A DNA stretch of 64,000 nt, taken from contig NZ_JAIUJS010000002.1 in NCBI RefSeq assembly GCF_020166345.1, positions 62,001 through 126,000 of the forward strand, given 5' to 3'. The position numbers were made by a program, and so were the translations under genes. This DNA is from Winogradskyella vincentii (GTDB taxonomy: Bacteria > Bacteroidota > Bacteroidia > Flavobacteriales > Flavobacteriaceae). The notes below the pieces were generated by a model. It saw nothing but the letters and a program-made list of their open reading frames with translations, was not told where the DNA came from and searched no databases. Below, piece after piece: positions 1 to 8,866 of the stretch (the first letter of the stretch is position 1; each line of letters opens with the position of its first letter).

Positions 1-103
1 TGCTGTGACAAATATCTATCTCTAAAAGTTAAAAGTAATACCTGTAATTTTTTCTTGTTATGCATTCTTAAGAATTTATAAATTCGGTATTGCTATTAAA
101 AAT

Positions 104-136
104 AAAAAGGACAACCATATGAAAGTTGTCCTTTTT
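104..136 (-). terminator. Rho-independent terminator of the 159-827 gene
   Basis: A 12-bp perfect stem (AAAAAGGACAAC, 104-115, with GTTGTCCTTTTT, 125-136) closes a 9-nt loop. It lies just past the stop of the minus-strand lipoprotein gene. A/T runs on both sides would let it work in either direction. Positions 1-103 show no gene. Confidence 0.85.
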
Positions 137-158
137 AAATTTTTATCAATCAAGTATT

Positions 159-827
159 TTATCTTACTCCTCCATCATCGTCTGGTGTATCAATATCAAC
201 AACATCACAAGAGGTCTTAGATGCCTCTATGTACATGGCCCAGTTATTTCCTTCAAAATCTTTAACAGTAAACTCATCAGATTGAGAATTTGAGTTAGCA
301 TATTGCCCACCAATTTGACCAGCCCATGCCGTTTCTCCTCCATTTGGGCCACTTACCTCTGCATGTGCAGCAAAACAATAAATATCTGTGTATTCAGGCA
401 GAGCTTCTAAATCCACAAAATAAACCACTTCTTTAATGCTCTCTGTATGTGGTTCTGTATGCTCAAAGCGACCAATTTTAGGATTTCCTGAACCGGTTTG
501 TGGTGCCCATTGTTCATTACAATCACCAATGCTCATATGGGTTAAATCTAAATCCCAATCCTCGTTTGTACTATATGTTAAAATTAAATGTGTTTCATTT
601 CTATCAATTGTTACTGAACCAACTACTTCATTTTGTCCTGCAATCAAATCTACAGTAATACATGGATCATCTAATGATGATCTTTTAGCAATGACATTCT
701 TTTTCTTAGATTCTTTTATAATAAAATATTTTTGAACATTTGCTGAATAGTCTAATTCACTTTTTTCACAAGAATAAAAAAGTAAAGCGAACAGACAAAT
801 AAAGAATAAGGTAGATTTAGGTTTCAT
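159..827 (-). CDS. putative lipoprotein of unknown function (222 aa)
   Basis: I do not recognise the family. The start at 827 is preferred over an ATG 11 codons upstream because it puts a short Lys-containing n-region directly before a hydrophobic core that ends in a lipobox-like FYSC (Cys20), so the protein is probably an outer- or inner-membrane lipoprotein. After a charged linker the mature part is rich in beta-type sequence with several Cys residues, and the C-terminus is acidic (DTPDDDGG). It is followed by a strong terminator and is separated by about 95 bp from the next gene on the same strand, so it is probably transcribed alone. Function unknown. Confidence 0.7.
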   Translation of the reverse strand: MKPKSTLFFICLFALLFYSCEKSELDYSANVQKYFIIKESKKKNVIAKRSSLDDPCITVDLIAGQNEVVGSVTIDRNETHLILTYSTNEDWDLDLTHMSIGDCNEQWAPQTGSGNPKIGRFEHTEPHTESIKEVVYFVDLEALPEYTDIYCFAAHAEVSGPNGGETAWAGQIGGQYANSNSQSDEFTVKDFEGNNWAMYIEASKTSCDVVDIDTPDDDGGVR

Positions 828-922
828 AATCCAGTAAATTTTGGGGTTAGTAATAATCAAGTTTAATAAAAATTTCGATTAATTACTAATTTAATCGTTA
901 AAATGTATTTTATTTTAACATA

Positions 923-1282
923 TTAAAAGTGATAGAATGCGTCTAGTAGATGTTCTATTTTAAAAGATTGTTCTTCCTTTACTATTGCAATAATATCAAA
1001 CCTTACTTCTAGGTCTAAATTATTCTCAGTTACATATTCGTTAACCGCTTTTACCAAATTTTTAATCTGTTTTGGCTTAACAAAATCCTGTGGATTGCCA
1101 AAATCAATATTGGTTCTAGTTTTAACTTCAATAATTGATAAAATTTCTTGTTTTTGTGCAATAATATCTACTTCTGCTTTATCAAACCGATAATTGCGAT
1201 CTAAGATGTCATAGCCATTTTTAATTAAAAAATCTACCGCTAATTGTTCACCCTTCTTACCTAGTTCATTGTGTTGTGCCAC
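923..1282 (-). CDS. YraN family protein (UPF0102, nuclease-like fold)
   Basis: This small cytoplasmic protein (119 aa, normal for the family) carries the full UPF0102 signature: GxxGE near the N-terminus (Glu12), EVDIIA (Asp39) and EVKTR (Glu52, Lys54). These are the residues of a PD-(D/E)xK-like endonuclease fold related to Holliday-junction resolvases. The family's actual activity is not settled, so nuclease function is inference from the motif. It lies 20 bp downstream of the LD-carboxypeptidase gene on the same strand and is likely co-transcribed with it. The start ATG puts the GxxGE motif at the usual position. Confidence 0.9.
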   Translation of the reverse strand: MAQHNELGKKGEQLAVDFLIKNGYDILDRNYRFDKAEVDIIAQKQEILSIIEVKTRTNIDFGNPQDFVKPKQIKNLVKAVNEYVTENNLDLEVRFDIIAIVKEEQSFKIEHLLDAFYHF

Positions 1283-1302
1283 TAACTATTCAATTGATTA
1301 TT

Positions 1303-2325
1303 TTAATTAAAGGTAATTCTTGCTCCGTTTTTATTAACCCTTAAATTTATCCTTCTCCCCAATATTAAAGCTCTGTTATCTTTTTCGTGGCCTGCCGGCA
1401 TCCCAAATGCAATTGGGAAACTGTATTCAGATAAGGCGTCAAGGATTAACTGTTCAATGGATGTTCCCCAAAGCGTAGTGTTTTTTCTCAGTTTTGACAT
1501 ATCACCAACTATAATGCCCTTACAGTTGTCAAAATATCCAGCTCTTTTGAGGCTTTGAAGCATTCTATCAATATGGTATTTATACTCACCTATTTCTTCA
1601 ATAAATAGAATTTTATTTGATGTGTCAATACTTGTATCAGATCCCAACATAGTGTGTAACATTGTTAGATTGCCACCAATTAACTGTCCAGTAGCATCTC
1701 CTTCTCTATTATATTCTGATCCCTTGAGAGTGTAATTAGTTGGATTTCCAAATATTGCAGACTTAAAAGTTTCAACAGAATCCTGTATTTCACTTAAATC
1801 CTTAGTTAAACTTACACACATCAATGCATGTAAAGATTCCACACCTTCGTTGTGTAATTGATTGTGCAATGCTGTAATGTCACTGTAACCAATAATCCAT
1901 TTTGGGTGTTCTTTAAATTTTGAATAATCTAACCTATCTAATATTCTTACAGTACCATAACCTCCACGTGCGCACCAAATCGCACTAATACTCGAGTCAT
2001 CTAGTGCGTTTTGAAAATCCTCACAACGTTCTTCGTCCGTACCAGCAAAATGATCTGCCTTATTAAATACATTATCACCTAATTTTGCATTAAGTCCCCA
2101 ATCATTCAATAGTGCTATAGCTTGTTGTATTTCCCCTTCACGACTTTTTAAAATTCCAGAAGGAGCAACAATTGCAACCGTATCACCAGCTTTAAGATAT
2201 GGTGGTCGTATTAATTGTGATGTCATTCTAGTAAAATTTTCGGTATCATCTTGTGCATATAAGCGATCTGAATGAAAAATAATTGCACCAATTATTAAGT
2301 AAACAAATAGGTGTCTCAAACTCAT
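1303..2325 (-). CDS. LD-carboxypeptidase (peptidase family S66)
   Basis: Exported muramoyltetrapeptide carboxypeptidase, which removes the terminal D-alanine from murein tetrapeptides during peptidoglycan recycling or remodelling. The S66 catalytic triad is visible: nucleophile Ser148 in GYSD, Glu243/244 in FIEEIGEY, and His313 in GMPAGH. The ARGGYG motif at 119-124 is also typical. Residues 1-25 look like a signal peptide ending at LYAQ, so the enzyme probably acts in the periplasm, unlike cytoplasmic E. coli LdcA. The 340-aa length is normal. It is divergent from metG and lies upstream of yraN. Confidence 0.92.
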   Translation of the reverse strand: MSLRHLFVYLIIGAIIFHSDRLYAQDDTENFTRMTSQLIRPPYLKAGDTVAIVAPSGILKSREGEIQQAIALLNDWGLNAKLGDNVFNKADHFAGTDEERCEDFQNALDDSSISAIWCARGGYGTVRILDRLDYSKFKEHPKWIIGYSDITALHNQLHNEGVESLHALMCVSLTKDLSEIQDSVETFKSAIFGNPTNYTLKGSEYNREGDATGQLIGGNLTMLHTMLGSDTSIDTSNKILFIEEIGEYKYHIDRMLQSLKRAGYFDNCKGIIVGDMSKLRKNTTLWGTSIEQLILDALSEYSFPIAFGMPAGHEKDNRALILGRRINLRVNKNGARITFN

Positions 2326-2379
2326 AAAACTGGCTTTTTGTAAATTTACATTTTTTTTCTAAATCCCTTATATATTACG

Positions 2380-2387
2380 TACTTTTG
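2380..2387 (+). promoter_or_regulatory. -7 box of metG promoter
   Basis: TACTTTTG matches the Bacteroidota TAnnTTTG consensus and lies 22 nt before the metG ATG at 2410. No clear -33 element is seen. An in-frame TTG at 2392 would leave almost no leader, which supports the ATG start. Confidence 0.6.
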
Positions 2388-2409
2388 TGGCTTGCTAAAG
2401 CTAAAAATA

Positions 2410-4464
2410 ATGCCTAAAAGATATACCATAACAGCAGCATTACCATATACAAATGGTCCTATTCATATTGGCCATTTAGCAGGTGTTTATGTACCTGCAG
2501 ATATATACTCAAGATACTTAAGATTAACAGGTAATGATGTTGCCTTTATATGTGGTAGTGATGAGCATGGTGTCCCAATTACAATAAAAGCTAAGAAAGA
2601 AGGTGTTTCTCCTCAAGATATTGTAGATAAATACCACGCAATAATTAAGCAGTCATTTGAAGATTTTGGAATATCATTCGATAACTATTCACGCACATCT
2701 GCAAAAATTCATCATGAAACTGCTTCAGAATTCTTTAAATCCTTATATGATAAAAATGAGTTTGTCGAAGAGGTTTCTGAGCAATTATACGATGCCGAAG
2801 CAAATCAGTTTTTGGCAGACCGTTTTGTGACTGGTACTTGCCCAAAGTGTGGTAATGAAGAAGCATATGGTGACCAATGTGAAAACTGCGGAACAAGTCT
2901 AAATGCAACAGACTTAATAAATCCAAAATCAGCAATAACGGGTAACGTACCAAGTTTAAAGGAAACAAAGCACTGGTTTCTTCCATTAAATAAACATGAA
3001 GAATTTCTGAAAGAATGGATTTTAAAAGGTCATAAAAAAGATTGGAAGCCCAATGTCTATGGCCAGGTGAAATCATGGATTGATGATGGTCTAAGACCAA
3101 GAGCTGTTACAAGAGATTTAGATTGGGGAATTCCTGTCCCAGTTGAGGGTGGCGAAGGTAAAGTGCTTTATGTCTGGTTTGATGCTCCAATTGGTTATAT
3201 ATCCTCAACAAAAGAGTGGGCTCAACGCATGGGGAAAAACTGGGAAGATTATTGGAAAGATGAGAATACAGAATTATATCATTTCATAGGTAAAGACAAC
3301 ATTGTTTTTCACTGTATTATTTTTCCATCGATGTTAAAAGCAGAAGGTTCTTATATATTGCCAAAAAATGTGCCTGCTAATGAGTTTTTAAATTTAGAAG
3401 GCAACAAGCTTTCCACTTCAAAAAACTGGGCAGTTTGGCTACCAGATTATTTAAAGGAATTTCCAAATCAACAGGACGTACTGCGATATGCATTAACTGC
3501 TAATGCACCTGAAACAAAAGATAACGACTTTACTTGGAAAGATTTTCAAGCGAGGAACAATAATGAGCTTGTTGCCATCTTTGGTAATTTTATAAACCGT
3601 GTTGTTGTATTAACCAATAAATATTATAACGGTATAATACCAGAACCATCAGAATTTAAGGATATTGACAAAGAGACTTTAACAACCTTAAAAGCATATC
3701 CGTCAGTTATATCTAGTTCAATAGAGCGCTTTAGGTTTAGAGAAGGAAGTCAAGAATTAATGAACCTTGCTCGTTTAGGCAACAAGTATTTAGCTGATGA
3801 AGAACCATGGAAAACAATAAAAACGGATGAAGCACGAACCAAAACAGTTATGTATGTTGCATTACAGATTGCATCAGCCTTAGCAGTTTTATGTGAACCA
3901 TTCTTACCATTTACATCTAACAAATTAAAAGGAATTTTAAAATCTCATACCAATAACTGGAGCTCTATTTCTAAAGAAGATATCCTATTGCCGTCAGGAC
4001 ATTTAATTCAAACAGGCAAACCTGAACTTCTGTTTTCTAAAATTGAGGATGATGAAATTCAAAATCAATTAGATAAGCTAGAGGCCAATAGAAAGGCAAA
4101 TGAAAATGCTAATCAATCTATTGAGCCACAAAAAGAAGAAATAACCTTTGATGATTTCACAAAATTAGATCTAAGGGTTGGTACAATTCTAGAAGCAGAA
4201 AAAATGCCTAAAACCAAAAAACTCTTAGTGCTTAAGGTTGATACAGGAATTGACACCCGAACTATAGTTTCCGGTATTGCTGAAAGTTTTAAGCCAGAAG
4301 AAGTAATAGGAAAGCGTGTCACTGTTTTAGTGAATTTAGCGCCAAGAAAATTAAGAGGCGTAGAAAGTCAAGGAATGATATTAATGACTGAAGATGAAAC
4401 CGGAAATCTAGTTTTTGTTAACCCTGATTTGGGTGAGGTTTCCAACGGCCTAAAAATCAGTTAA
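2410..4464 (+). CDS. metG: methionyl-tRNA synthetase
   Basis: Charges tRNA-Met with methionine in the cytoplasm. Class I signatures are clear: HIGH at residues 19-22 and the KMSKS equivalent KLSTS at about 333-337. A Cys4 zinc knuckle (CPKC...CENC) begins near residue 144. Residues about 580-684 form the C-terminal EMAPII/Arc1p-like OB-fold tRNA-binding domain (KLDLRVGTI motif), as in dimeric bacterial MetRS. The ATG at 2410 is chosen over an in-frame TTG at 2392 because homologous starts run directly into the [15 protein letters not shown] segment. The length of 684 aa is normal for the phylum. It is monocistronic by context, with a 110-bp gap to the next gene. Confidence 0.97.
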   Translation: MPKRYTITAALPYTNGPIHIGHLAGVYVPADIYSRYLRLTGNDVAFICGSDEHGVPITIKAKKEGVSPQDIVDKYHAIIKQSFEDFGISFDNYSRTSAKIHHETASEFFKSLYDKNEFVEEVSEQLYDAEANQFLADRFVTGTCPKCGNEEAYGDQCENCGTSLNATDLINPKSAITGNVPSLKETKHWFLPLNKHEEFLKEWILKGHKKDWKPNVYGQVKSWIDDGLRPRAVTRDLDWGIPVPVEGGEGKVLYVWFDAPIGYISSTKEWAQRMGKNWEDYWKDENTELYHFIGKDNIVFHCIIFPSMLKAEGSYILPKNVPANEFLNLEGNKLSTSKNWAVWLPDYLKEFPNQQDVLRYALTANAPETKDNDFTWKDFQARNNNELVAIFGNFINRVVVLTNKYYNGIIPEPSEFKDIDKETLTTLKAYPSVISSSIERFRFREGSQELMNLARLGNKYLADEEPWKTIKTDEARTKTVMYVALQIASALAVLCEPFLPFTSNKLKGILKSHTNNWSSISKEDILLPSGHLIQTGKPELLFSKIEDDEIQNQLDKLEANRKANENANQSIEPQKEEITFDDFTKLDLRVGTILEAEKMPKTKKLLVLKVDTGIDTRTIVSGIAESFKPEEVIGKRVTVLVNLAPRKLRGVESQGMILMTEDETGNLVFVNPDLGEVSNGLKIS

Positions 4465-4574
4465 TAGCTTTACTATTAAAGGCTTATGTTCAATTTGTTT
4501 TTGCTTAAAATGGAGTTAAAGTAAGTATTTACTGGTGTGGTTTTTGATATCTTTAACAAGAAAATTCAATTGCT

Positions 4575-6950
4575 ATGATTAAATCTACTCTAACCTCACT
4601 TTCATCCTTTCTAATACTATTTCTAGTTACTTTTTTTAGTTTTTCTCAAAATACCAATGATATTTTTGAAACCTATGAAGAGTATGTTGATACACCTCGA
4701 GAAGTGGTATACCTTCACCTAAATAAATCAACGTACATCAAGGGAGAGAACATTGGCTTTACGGCTTATGTTTTGGACAAAAAGGAAAAAACACCATCAT
4801 TAATAACAACAAATCTCTATGTAAGTGTATCAGATAAAAACAATAAGGTGATTAAGCAACAACTAGTAAGAGTTGCTAATGGTATTGCCTCAAACGTAAT
4901 TCAGATAGATTCACTTTTTACTTCAGGCATATATAACGTAAAAGCCTACACCAATTATATGCGTAATTTTAACGAAACTAATTTCTTTACTGAAGCAATT
5001 AAAGTCATTGATCCAGATGTTGAGCCATATATTGAAAAGCCATTAGTTAAAAATTCTATTGATGCACAATTCCTTCCTGAAAGCGGTCATCTATTACATG
5101 GTATTGTAAATAATATTGGTGTGGTAATTAAGGATAGTCAAGGTTTTGGTCTTGCCAATGTTAGTGGTGAAGTATTAGATAATAATAATAAGGTTCTTAC
5201 AACTTTTAAAACGAACAGTGTAGGTATCGGTAAATTTCCTTTACTAGCCAATATCAGCAGTACCTACTGGGTTAAAATTAACTATGGCAATGAAAATTTC
5301 AGTTTCCCATTAGGTCATATTGTTGAAAAAAATGGTGTGGTTCTATCTGTTAAACGCCTTAAATCAAAACTATTCGCTTCAGTAGTAACCAATGAAGAAA
5401 CACTAGACCAATTAAAAAACAATCGATATACTTTAATGCTTCATAATGGTAAGGATTATGAAATAATGGATATATATTTTAATGATGCAACGGTAATTAA
5501 CAAAGCCATTGAGTATGCCAATATTCCTTCAGGAACTAATATTTTAACTCTTTTTGATGAAAACGAAAAACCAGTTGCTGAGCGACTTTTCTTTAATTAT
5601 GAAGGAATTAATATAGTTGACACGAACAAGATCTCTGCAACTAAAAATGCTGATTCCATAACAATAAATCTAAATTTTAGAGGTGTTAGTTCTGAGTCGT
5701 ATAACAATGTTAGTGTTTCTGTGCTACCTCAAGATACAAGATCATACAATAGACATAATAATATATTATCTCAGGTGTTTTTACAGCCATATGTTAAAGG
5801 ACCTATTGAATACGGTAAATTTTATTTTGAAAATATTGATGAAAAAAAACGATATGAACTTGATAATTTACTTTTAACTCAAGGCTGGAGCAGTTACGAC
5901 TGGAACAATTTATTCGTCCCTGAGAAATTGCCATATCCATTTGAGCAAGGCATATCCGTTATAGCTAACGTAAACAATAAAGACCATATAGAAGATACTT
6001 TTGTCTTACACCATTTTAAAGACAGTCAACCAAGATACAAGCAGGTTTCTGATGGTGATAATAGCCTAATTTTCGAAAATTTATTTCCTAACGAAACCAA
6101 CAGGATTTTTATTTCAAGAATAAAGAATGAAGAGGATTTAGCACCTGCACAACTCTATTTACAACCAATACCGAATTCTATCCCAGAATTAAGAACAAAC
6201 TTTAATCCACTACAGCCAAAGTTCAATTACGACATTAGTCAACGATTAAAGGTAACTGCGCCTTTAAAACAAAAGTTAGATGGCATCCAAGAACTTGATG
6301 AAATTGTGGTGAATTCAACACGTGATAAAAAACAATTAAAAACCCAAAAACTGAACAATCATGGTTTTGGAACCACTAAAGTTTTAACACAAATGGATCG
6401 TCTTACCTATACTTCGTTAGACCAATATTTGGCATTTAATAGGGTATACAAGGGAATAGATCCTGTTACAAACGAACCAGCTTATTTTAGTTCTAGGGCA
6501 AGTCGTGGCCCTATGACAATATTTTTAGATGATATTCCTTTAGTAGGTGTAGATATTATTTCTACTTATACAATGGCAGACGTGGATTACATATATATAA
6601 ATCTTGGTGGACTTGGGGAAGGATTCAGAGGTTTAAATGGTGTAGTTAGAATTTACTCTTCACAGAACAGCTTTTTTGATTCAAGAGGAAATAAGACTGC
6701 AGAGGAATTTGATTTACCACTGAAATTTAGTGCCAAGAAAAAGTTCTATGTCCCTAAATATAATTCTTACTACGGAGATTTTTATACAGGATACGGTACC
6801 ATAGATTGGAAGCCAGAGCTTAAAATTAATGGCAATGGTACATTAAGCATTAAAATGGAAGAACCAACTGTTCCAGTGACATTGTTTATTGAGGGCATGG
6901 TTGAGGATGGAACTTTTATTTTTGATAAAAAATCAATCTCAATAAACTAG
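4575..6950 (+). CDS. secreted MG2-like protein with C-terminal TonB-plug-like domain
   Basis: A 791-aa protein with a signal peptide (residues 1 to about 25, ending SFSQ). The N-terminal part (REVVYLHLNKSTYIKGENI) resembles the MG2 domains of bacterial alpha-2-macroglobulins. Near residues 575-690 there is a segment like the plug of TonB-dependent receptors: LDEIVV, a single-strand DDIPL turn, then LNGVVRIYSS. No 22-strand barrel follows and the protein ends soon after, so it cannot be a receptor. Such hybrid proteins are frequent in Flavobacteriia but have no assigned role. An envelope location is inferred from the signal peptide. It is followed at 24 bp by the deacetylase-fold gene on the same strand. 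Confidence 0.7.
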   Translation: MIKSTLTSLSSFLILFLVTFFSFSQNTNDIFETYEEYVDTPREVVYLHLNKSTYIKGENIGFTAYVLDKKEKTPSLITTNLYVSVSDKNNKVIKQQLVRVANGIASNVIQIDSLFTSGIYNVKAYTNYMRNFNETNFFTEAIKVIDPDVEPYIEKPLVKNSIDAQFLPESGHLLHGIVNNIGVVIKDSQGFGLANVSGEVLDNNNKVLTTFKTNSVGIGKFPLLANISSTYWVKINYGNENFSFPLGHIVEKNGVVLSVKRLKSKLFASVVTNEETLDQLKNNRYTLMLHNGKDYEIMDIYFNDATVINKAIEYANIPSGTNILTLFDENEKPVAERLFFNYEGINIVDTNKISATKNADSITINLNFRGVSSESYNNVSVSVLPQDTRSYNRHNNILSQVFLQPYVKGPIEYGKFYFENIDEKKRYELDNLLLTQGWSSYDWNNLFVPEKLPYPFEQGISVIANVNNKDHIEDTFVLHHFKDSQPRYKQVSDGDNSLIFENLFPNETNRIFISRIKNEEDLAPAQLYLQPIPNSIPELRTNFNPLQPKFNYDISQRLKVTAPLKQKLDGIQELDEIVVNSTRDKKQLKTQKLNNHGFGTTKVLTQMDRLTYTSLDQYLAFNRVYKGIDPVTNEPAYFSSRASRGPMTIFLDDIPLVGVDIISTYTMADVDYIYINLGGLGEGFRGLNGVVRIYSSQNSFFDSRGNKTAEEFDLPLKFSAKKKFYVPKYNSYYGDFYTGYGTIDWKPELKINGNGTLSIKMEEPTVPVTLFIEGMVEDGTFIFDKKSISIN

Positions 6951-6973
6951 TTAAGTAGCCTTTATAATAGACA

Positions 6974-7876
6974 ATGCTTAAAATAGCATATCACCCAATA
7001 TATAAACATCCATTGCCAGAAGGACATCGTTTTCCTATGGAAAAATACGATTTACTTCCACAGCAATTGCTCCATGAAGGCACATGTATAAAGGATAATT
7101 TTTTTGAACCTTCAAAACCCAATGACAAGTATATTCTTGCTGTACATGAACCAGAATATTACTACGATTTGGTCAATATAACATTAGACCAACGTGCAGC
7201 AAGAAAAATTGGTTTTCCTCTAAGTGAAGTCTTAGTTGAACGTGAAGTTACAATAGCAGATGGCACCATTAAAGCAAGCCTACATGCATTAGAAAATGGA
7301 ATTGCTATGAATATTGCAGGTGGTACGCATCATGCATATACAAACAGAGGTGAAGCTTTTTGTTTACTGAATGATCAAGCTATTGGTACGAGGTATTTGC
7401 AAACTAAAGGATTGGTAAAAAAAGTTCTGATTGTAGATTTAGATGTGCATCAAGGCAACGGCACTGCACAAATATTTCAAAATGATGGTTCGGTGTTTAC
7501 CTTTTCAATGCACGGCCAAAGTAATTACCCATTTAAAAAAGAAACTAGTGACCTTGACATTGCATTAGAAAATAACACCAATGACACTACATATTTGAAA
7601 ATACTAAAATCAACCCTACCCAAATTAATCCACCAGGAAAAGCCAGATTTCATATACTATTTATCTGGAGTAGATATCATTGCATCTGACAAACTAGGTA
7701 AATTAGGTCTCACTGTTGAAGGATGTAAGGAACGGGATCGGTATGTTTTAGAACAGTGTAAATTAAATGACATTCCCGTAATGTGCAGTATGGGTGGTGG
7801 ATATTCACCGAATATTAAAACCATAGTAGATGCACATGCCAATACGTTTAGATTGGCCCAAGAAATCTTTTTTTAA
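6974..7876 (+). CDS. histone deacetylase-fold amidohydrolase (class IV/HDAC11-like)
   Basis: A 300-aa cytoplasmic zinc hydrolase of the arginase/deacetylase superfamily. In bacteria these act on acetylated lysine, polyamines or other N-acyl amines; the substrate here cannot be told. Visible active-site residues are the paired His119-His120 (GGTHH), Zn ligands Asp157 and His159 (DLDVH) and Asp239 (IIASDKLG), and the transition-state Tyr277 in GGGY. All key residues are kept, so it should be active. It lies 24 bp after the MG2/plug-like gene, probably co-transcribed, and 108 bp before ferritin. Confidence 0.92.
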   Translation: MLKIAYHPIYKHPLPEGHRFPMEKYDLLPQQLLHEGTCIKDNFFEPSKPNDKYILAVHEPEYYYDLVNITLDQRAARKIGFPLSEVLVEREVTIADGTIKASLHALENGIAMNIAGGTHHAYTNRGEAFCLLNDQAIGTRYLQTKGLVKKVLIVDLDVHQGNGTAQIFQNDGSVFTFSMHGQSNYPFKKETSDLDIALENNTNDTTYLKILKSTLPKLIHQEKPDFIYYLSGVDIIASDKLGKLGLTVEGCKERDRYVLEQCKLNDIPVMCSMGGGYSPNIKTIVDAHANTFRLAQEIFF

Positions 7877-7901
7877 CTGAAACATAAATTAGATTAAATC
7901 T

Positions 7902-7916
7902 GAATTATAATAATTC
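7902..7916. promoter_or_regulatory. 7-1-7 palindrome upstream of ferritin (possible Fur/PerR-type box)
   Basis: GAATTAT-A-ATAATTC is a perfect 7-1-7 inverted repeat about 68 bp before the ferritin start. The layout matches Fur-family heptad boxes, and ferritins are common Fur/PerR targets. Assignment is inference. The adjoining 7891-7901 (AGATTAAATCT) is a second short palindrome. Confidence 0.4.
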
Positions 7917-7984
7917 ATTTCAGAAGTGCTATTCTACTTTAAAATCAGCAATTAAGTGAGTATCTTTACAAAAAAGTAAATATC

Positions 7985-8509
7985 ATGTTATCAAAATCAA
8001 TAGAAACTGCCTTAAACAAGCAAATAAGAATAGAAGCCGAATCTTCTCAAGTATATTTAGCAATGGCTGTTTGGGCTGAAGTGAAAGGATTAGAAGGTAT
8101 CTCAAATTTTATGTACGATCAGTCAGATGAAGAAAGAGAGCATATGTTAAAATTGATAAAATTTGTTAATGAAAGAGGTGGTCATGCACACATTTCTGAA
8201 CTAAATGCGCCAGAGGTTACTTATAGCAGTTTTCAAGAAATGTTTGAATTGCTATTAAAGCATGAAATTTTTGTATCAGAAAGTATTAATGAACTGGTTC
8301 ATATTTCATTACAAGAAAAAGATTATGCCACGCATAATTTCTTACAATGGTACGTCGCAGAACAGATAGAAGAAGAAGCTGTAGCGAGAACCATTTTAGA
8401 TAAAGTAAACATGATTGGAGACGATAAGGGAGGGCTTTACCTGTTTGATAGAGATATACAGCAACTTACAGTAAACTCGGCCGCCCAAGATTTAAGTGGC
8501 GAAGCTTAA
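7985..8509 (+). CDS. ftnA: ferritin (FtnA-type, non-haem)
   Basis: Iron-storage ferritin that oxidises Fe(II) and stores ferric mineral in a 24-mer cytoplasmic shell. All ferroxidase residues are at positions identical to E. coli FtnA: Glu17, Tyr24, Glu50, His53, Glu94 and Gln127; Glu49, Glu126, Glu129 and Glu130 can form the third iron site. The length of 174 aa is normal. A TATCTTTA -7-like element lies at 7961-7968, one base off consensus, and a palindromic candidate operator lies upstream at 7902-7916. The gene stands alone between the deacetylase and a short Cys-rich gene. Confidence 0.96.
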   Translation: MLSKSIETALNKQIRIEAESSQVYLAMAVWAEVKGLEGISNFMYDQSDEEREHMLKLIKFVNERGGHAHISELNAPEVTYSSFQEMFELLLKHEIFVSESINELVHISLQEKDYATHNFLQWYVAEQIEEEAVARTILDKVNMIGDDKGGLYLFDRDIQQLTVNSAAQDLSGEA

Positions 8510-8518
8510 AGTGTTAAA

Positions 8519-8535
8519 ATTTATTTAGAATAAAT
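8519..8535. promoter_or_regulatory. AT-rich 7-3-7 palindrome between ferritin and the Cys-rich small gene
   Basis: ATTTATT-TAG-AATAAAT is a perfect inverted repeat located 10 bp before the -7 box of the downstream small gene, where a repressor could overlap the -33 region. It could equally be a weak ferritin terminator, as no T-tract follows. Confidence 0.3.
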
Positions 8536-8544
8536 AAAAATAAG

Positions 8545-8552
8545 TATTTTTG
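8545..8552 (+). promoter_or_regulatory. -7 box for the 58-aa Cys-rich gene
   Basis: TATTTTTG fits TAnnTTTG exactly and lies 23 nt before the ATG at 8576, which supports the short gene being real. Confidence 0.55.
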
Positions 8553-8575
8553 TACCGTTAATCTTATACGATTTA

Positions 8576-8752
8576 ATGGGCAAGAAAAAGAAAGATAAAA
8601 AGCTTAAAAAGGAACGTATTAAAGTTCTTCAAACTTCAGGCTTTGATTGCTTAGGCAACGTAAAATCCAAATGTTGCAAAAAGTATAAAAAAGCAGAGCA
8701 TAAGCGATGTAAAAAGTGTCCTTGCTTTGATTTACTGAAAAAAGTTGCTTAA
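8576..8752 (+). CDS. small Lys/Cys-rich protein (58 aa), unknown function
   Basis: A short ORF translated from an ATG 23 nt after a consensus TAnnTTTG box. The product starts with a very basic tail (MGKKKKDKK) and carries six cysteines after residue 24, in the pattern SGFDC...KCCKKY...RCKKCPC, which suggests a small metal-binding or zinc-knuckle fold. I have an impression that similar short proteins occur in other Flavobacteriia, but cannot check it here. It sits between ferritin and the exported metalloprotease, and a link with metal handling is only positional. Codon use is like its neighbours, with no sign of decay. Confidence 0.65.
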   Translation: MGKKKKDKKLKKERIKVLQTSGFDCLGNVKSKCCKKYKKAEHKRCKKCPCFDLLKKVA

Positions 8753-8805
8753 AACTTCTAAATTCTATTGTCAAGTCTTTAAACACTTGCGTTGTTAATT
8801 ATTTT

Positions 8806-8835
8806 GCAAGAATTCCATCAGTTATGGAATTTTGC
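8806..8835. terminator. hairpin after the Cys-rich gene (weak terminator or leader structure)
   Basis: GCAAGAATTCCAT pairs with ATGGAATTTTGC around a 5-nt loop with a single bulged G. A modest T-run (TATTTTTA) follows. It could end the small upstream transcript or lie in the leader of the protease gene. Confidence 0.4.
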
Positions 8836-8866
8836 ACTATTTTTAATGACCAAAAAATATTACACT

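Noticed and set aside
2735..3100. 121-codon open frame on the minus strand inside metG
   Set aside because: It lies wholly inside a clear metG coding frame, has no promoter or family resemblance and reads as an antisense shadow.
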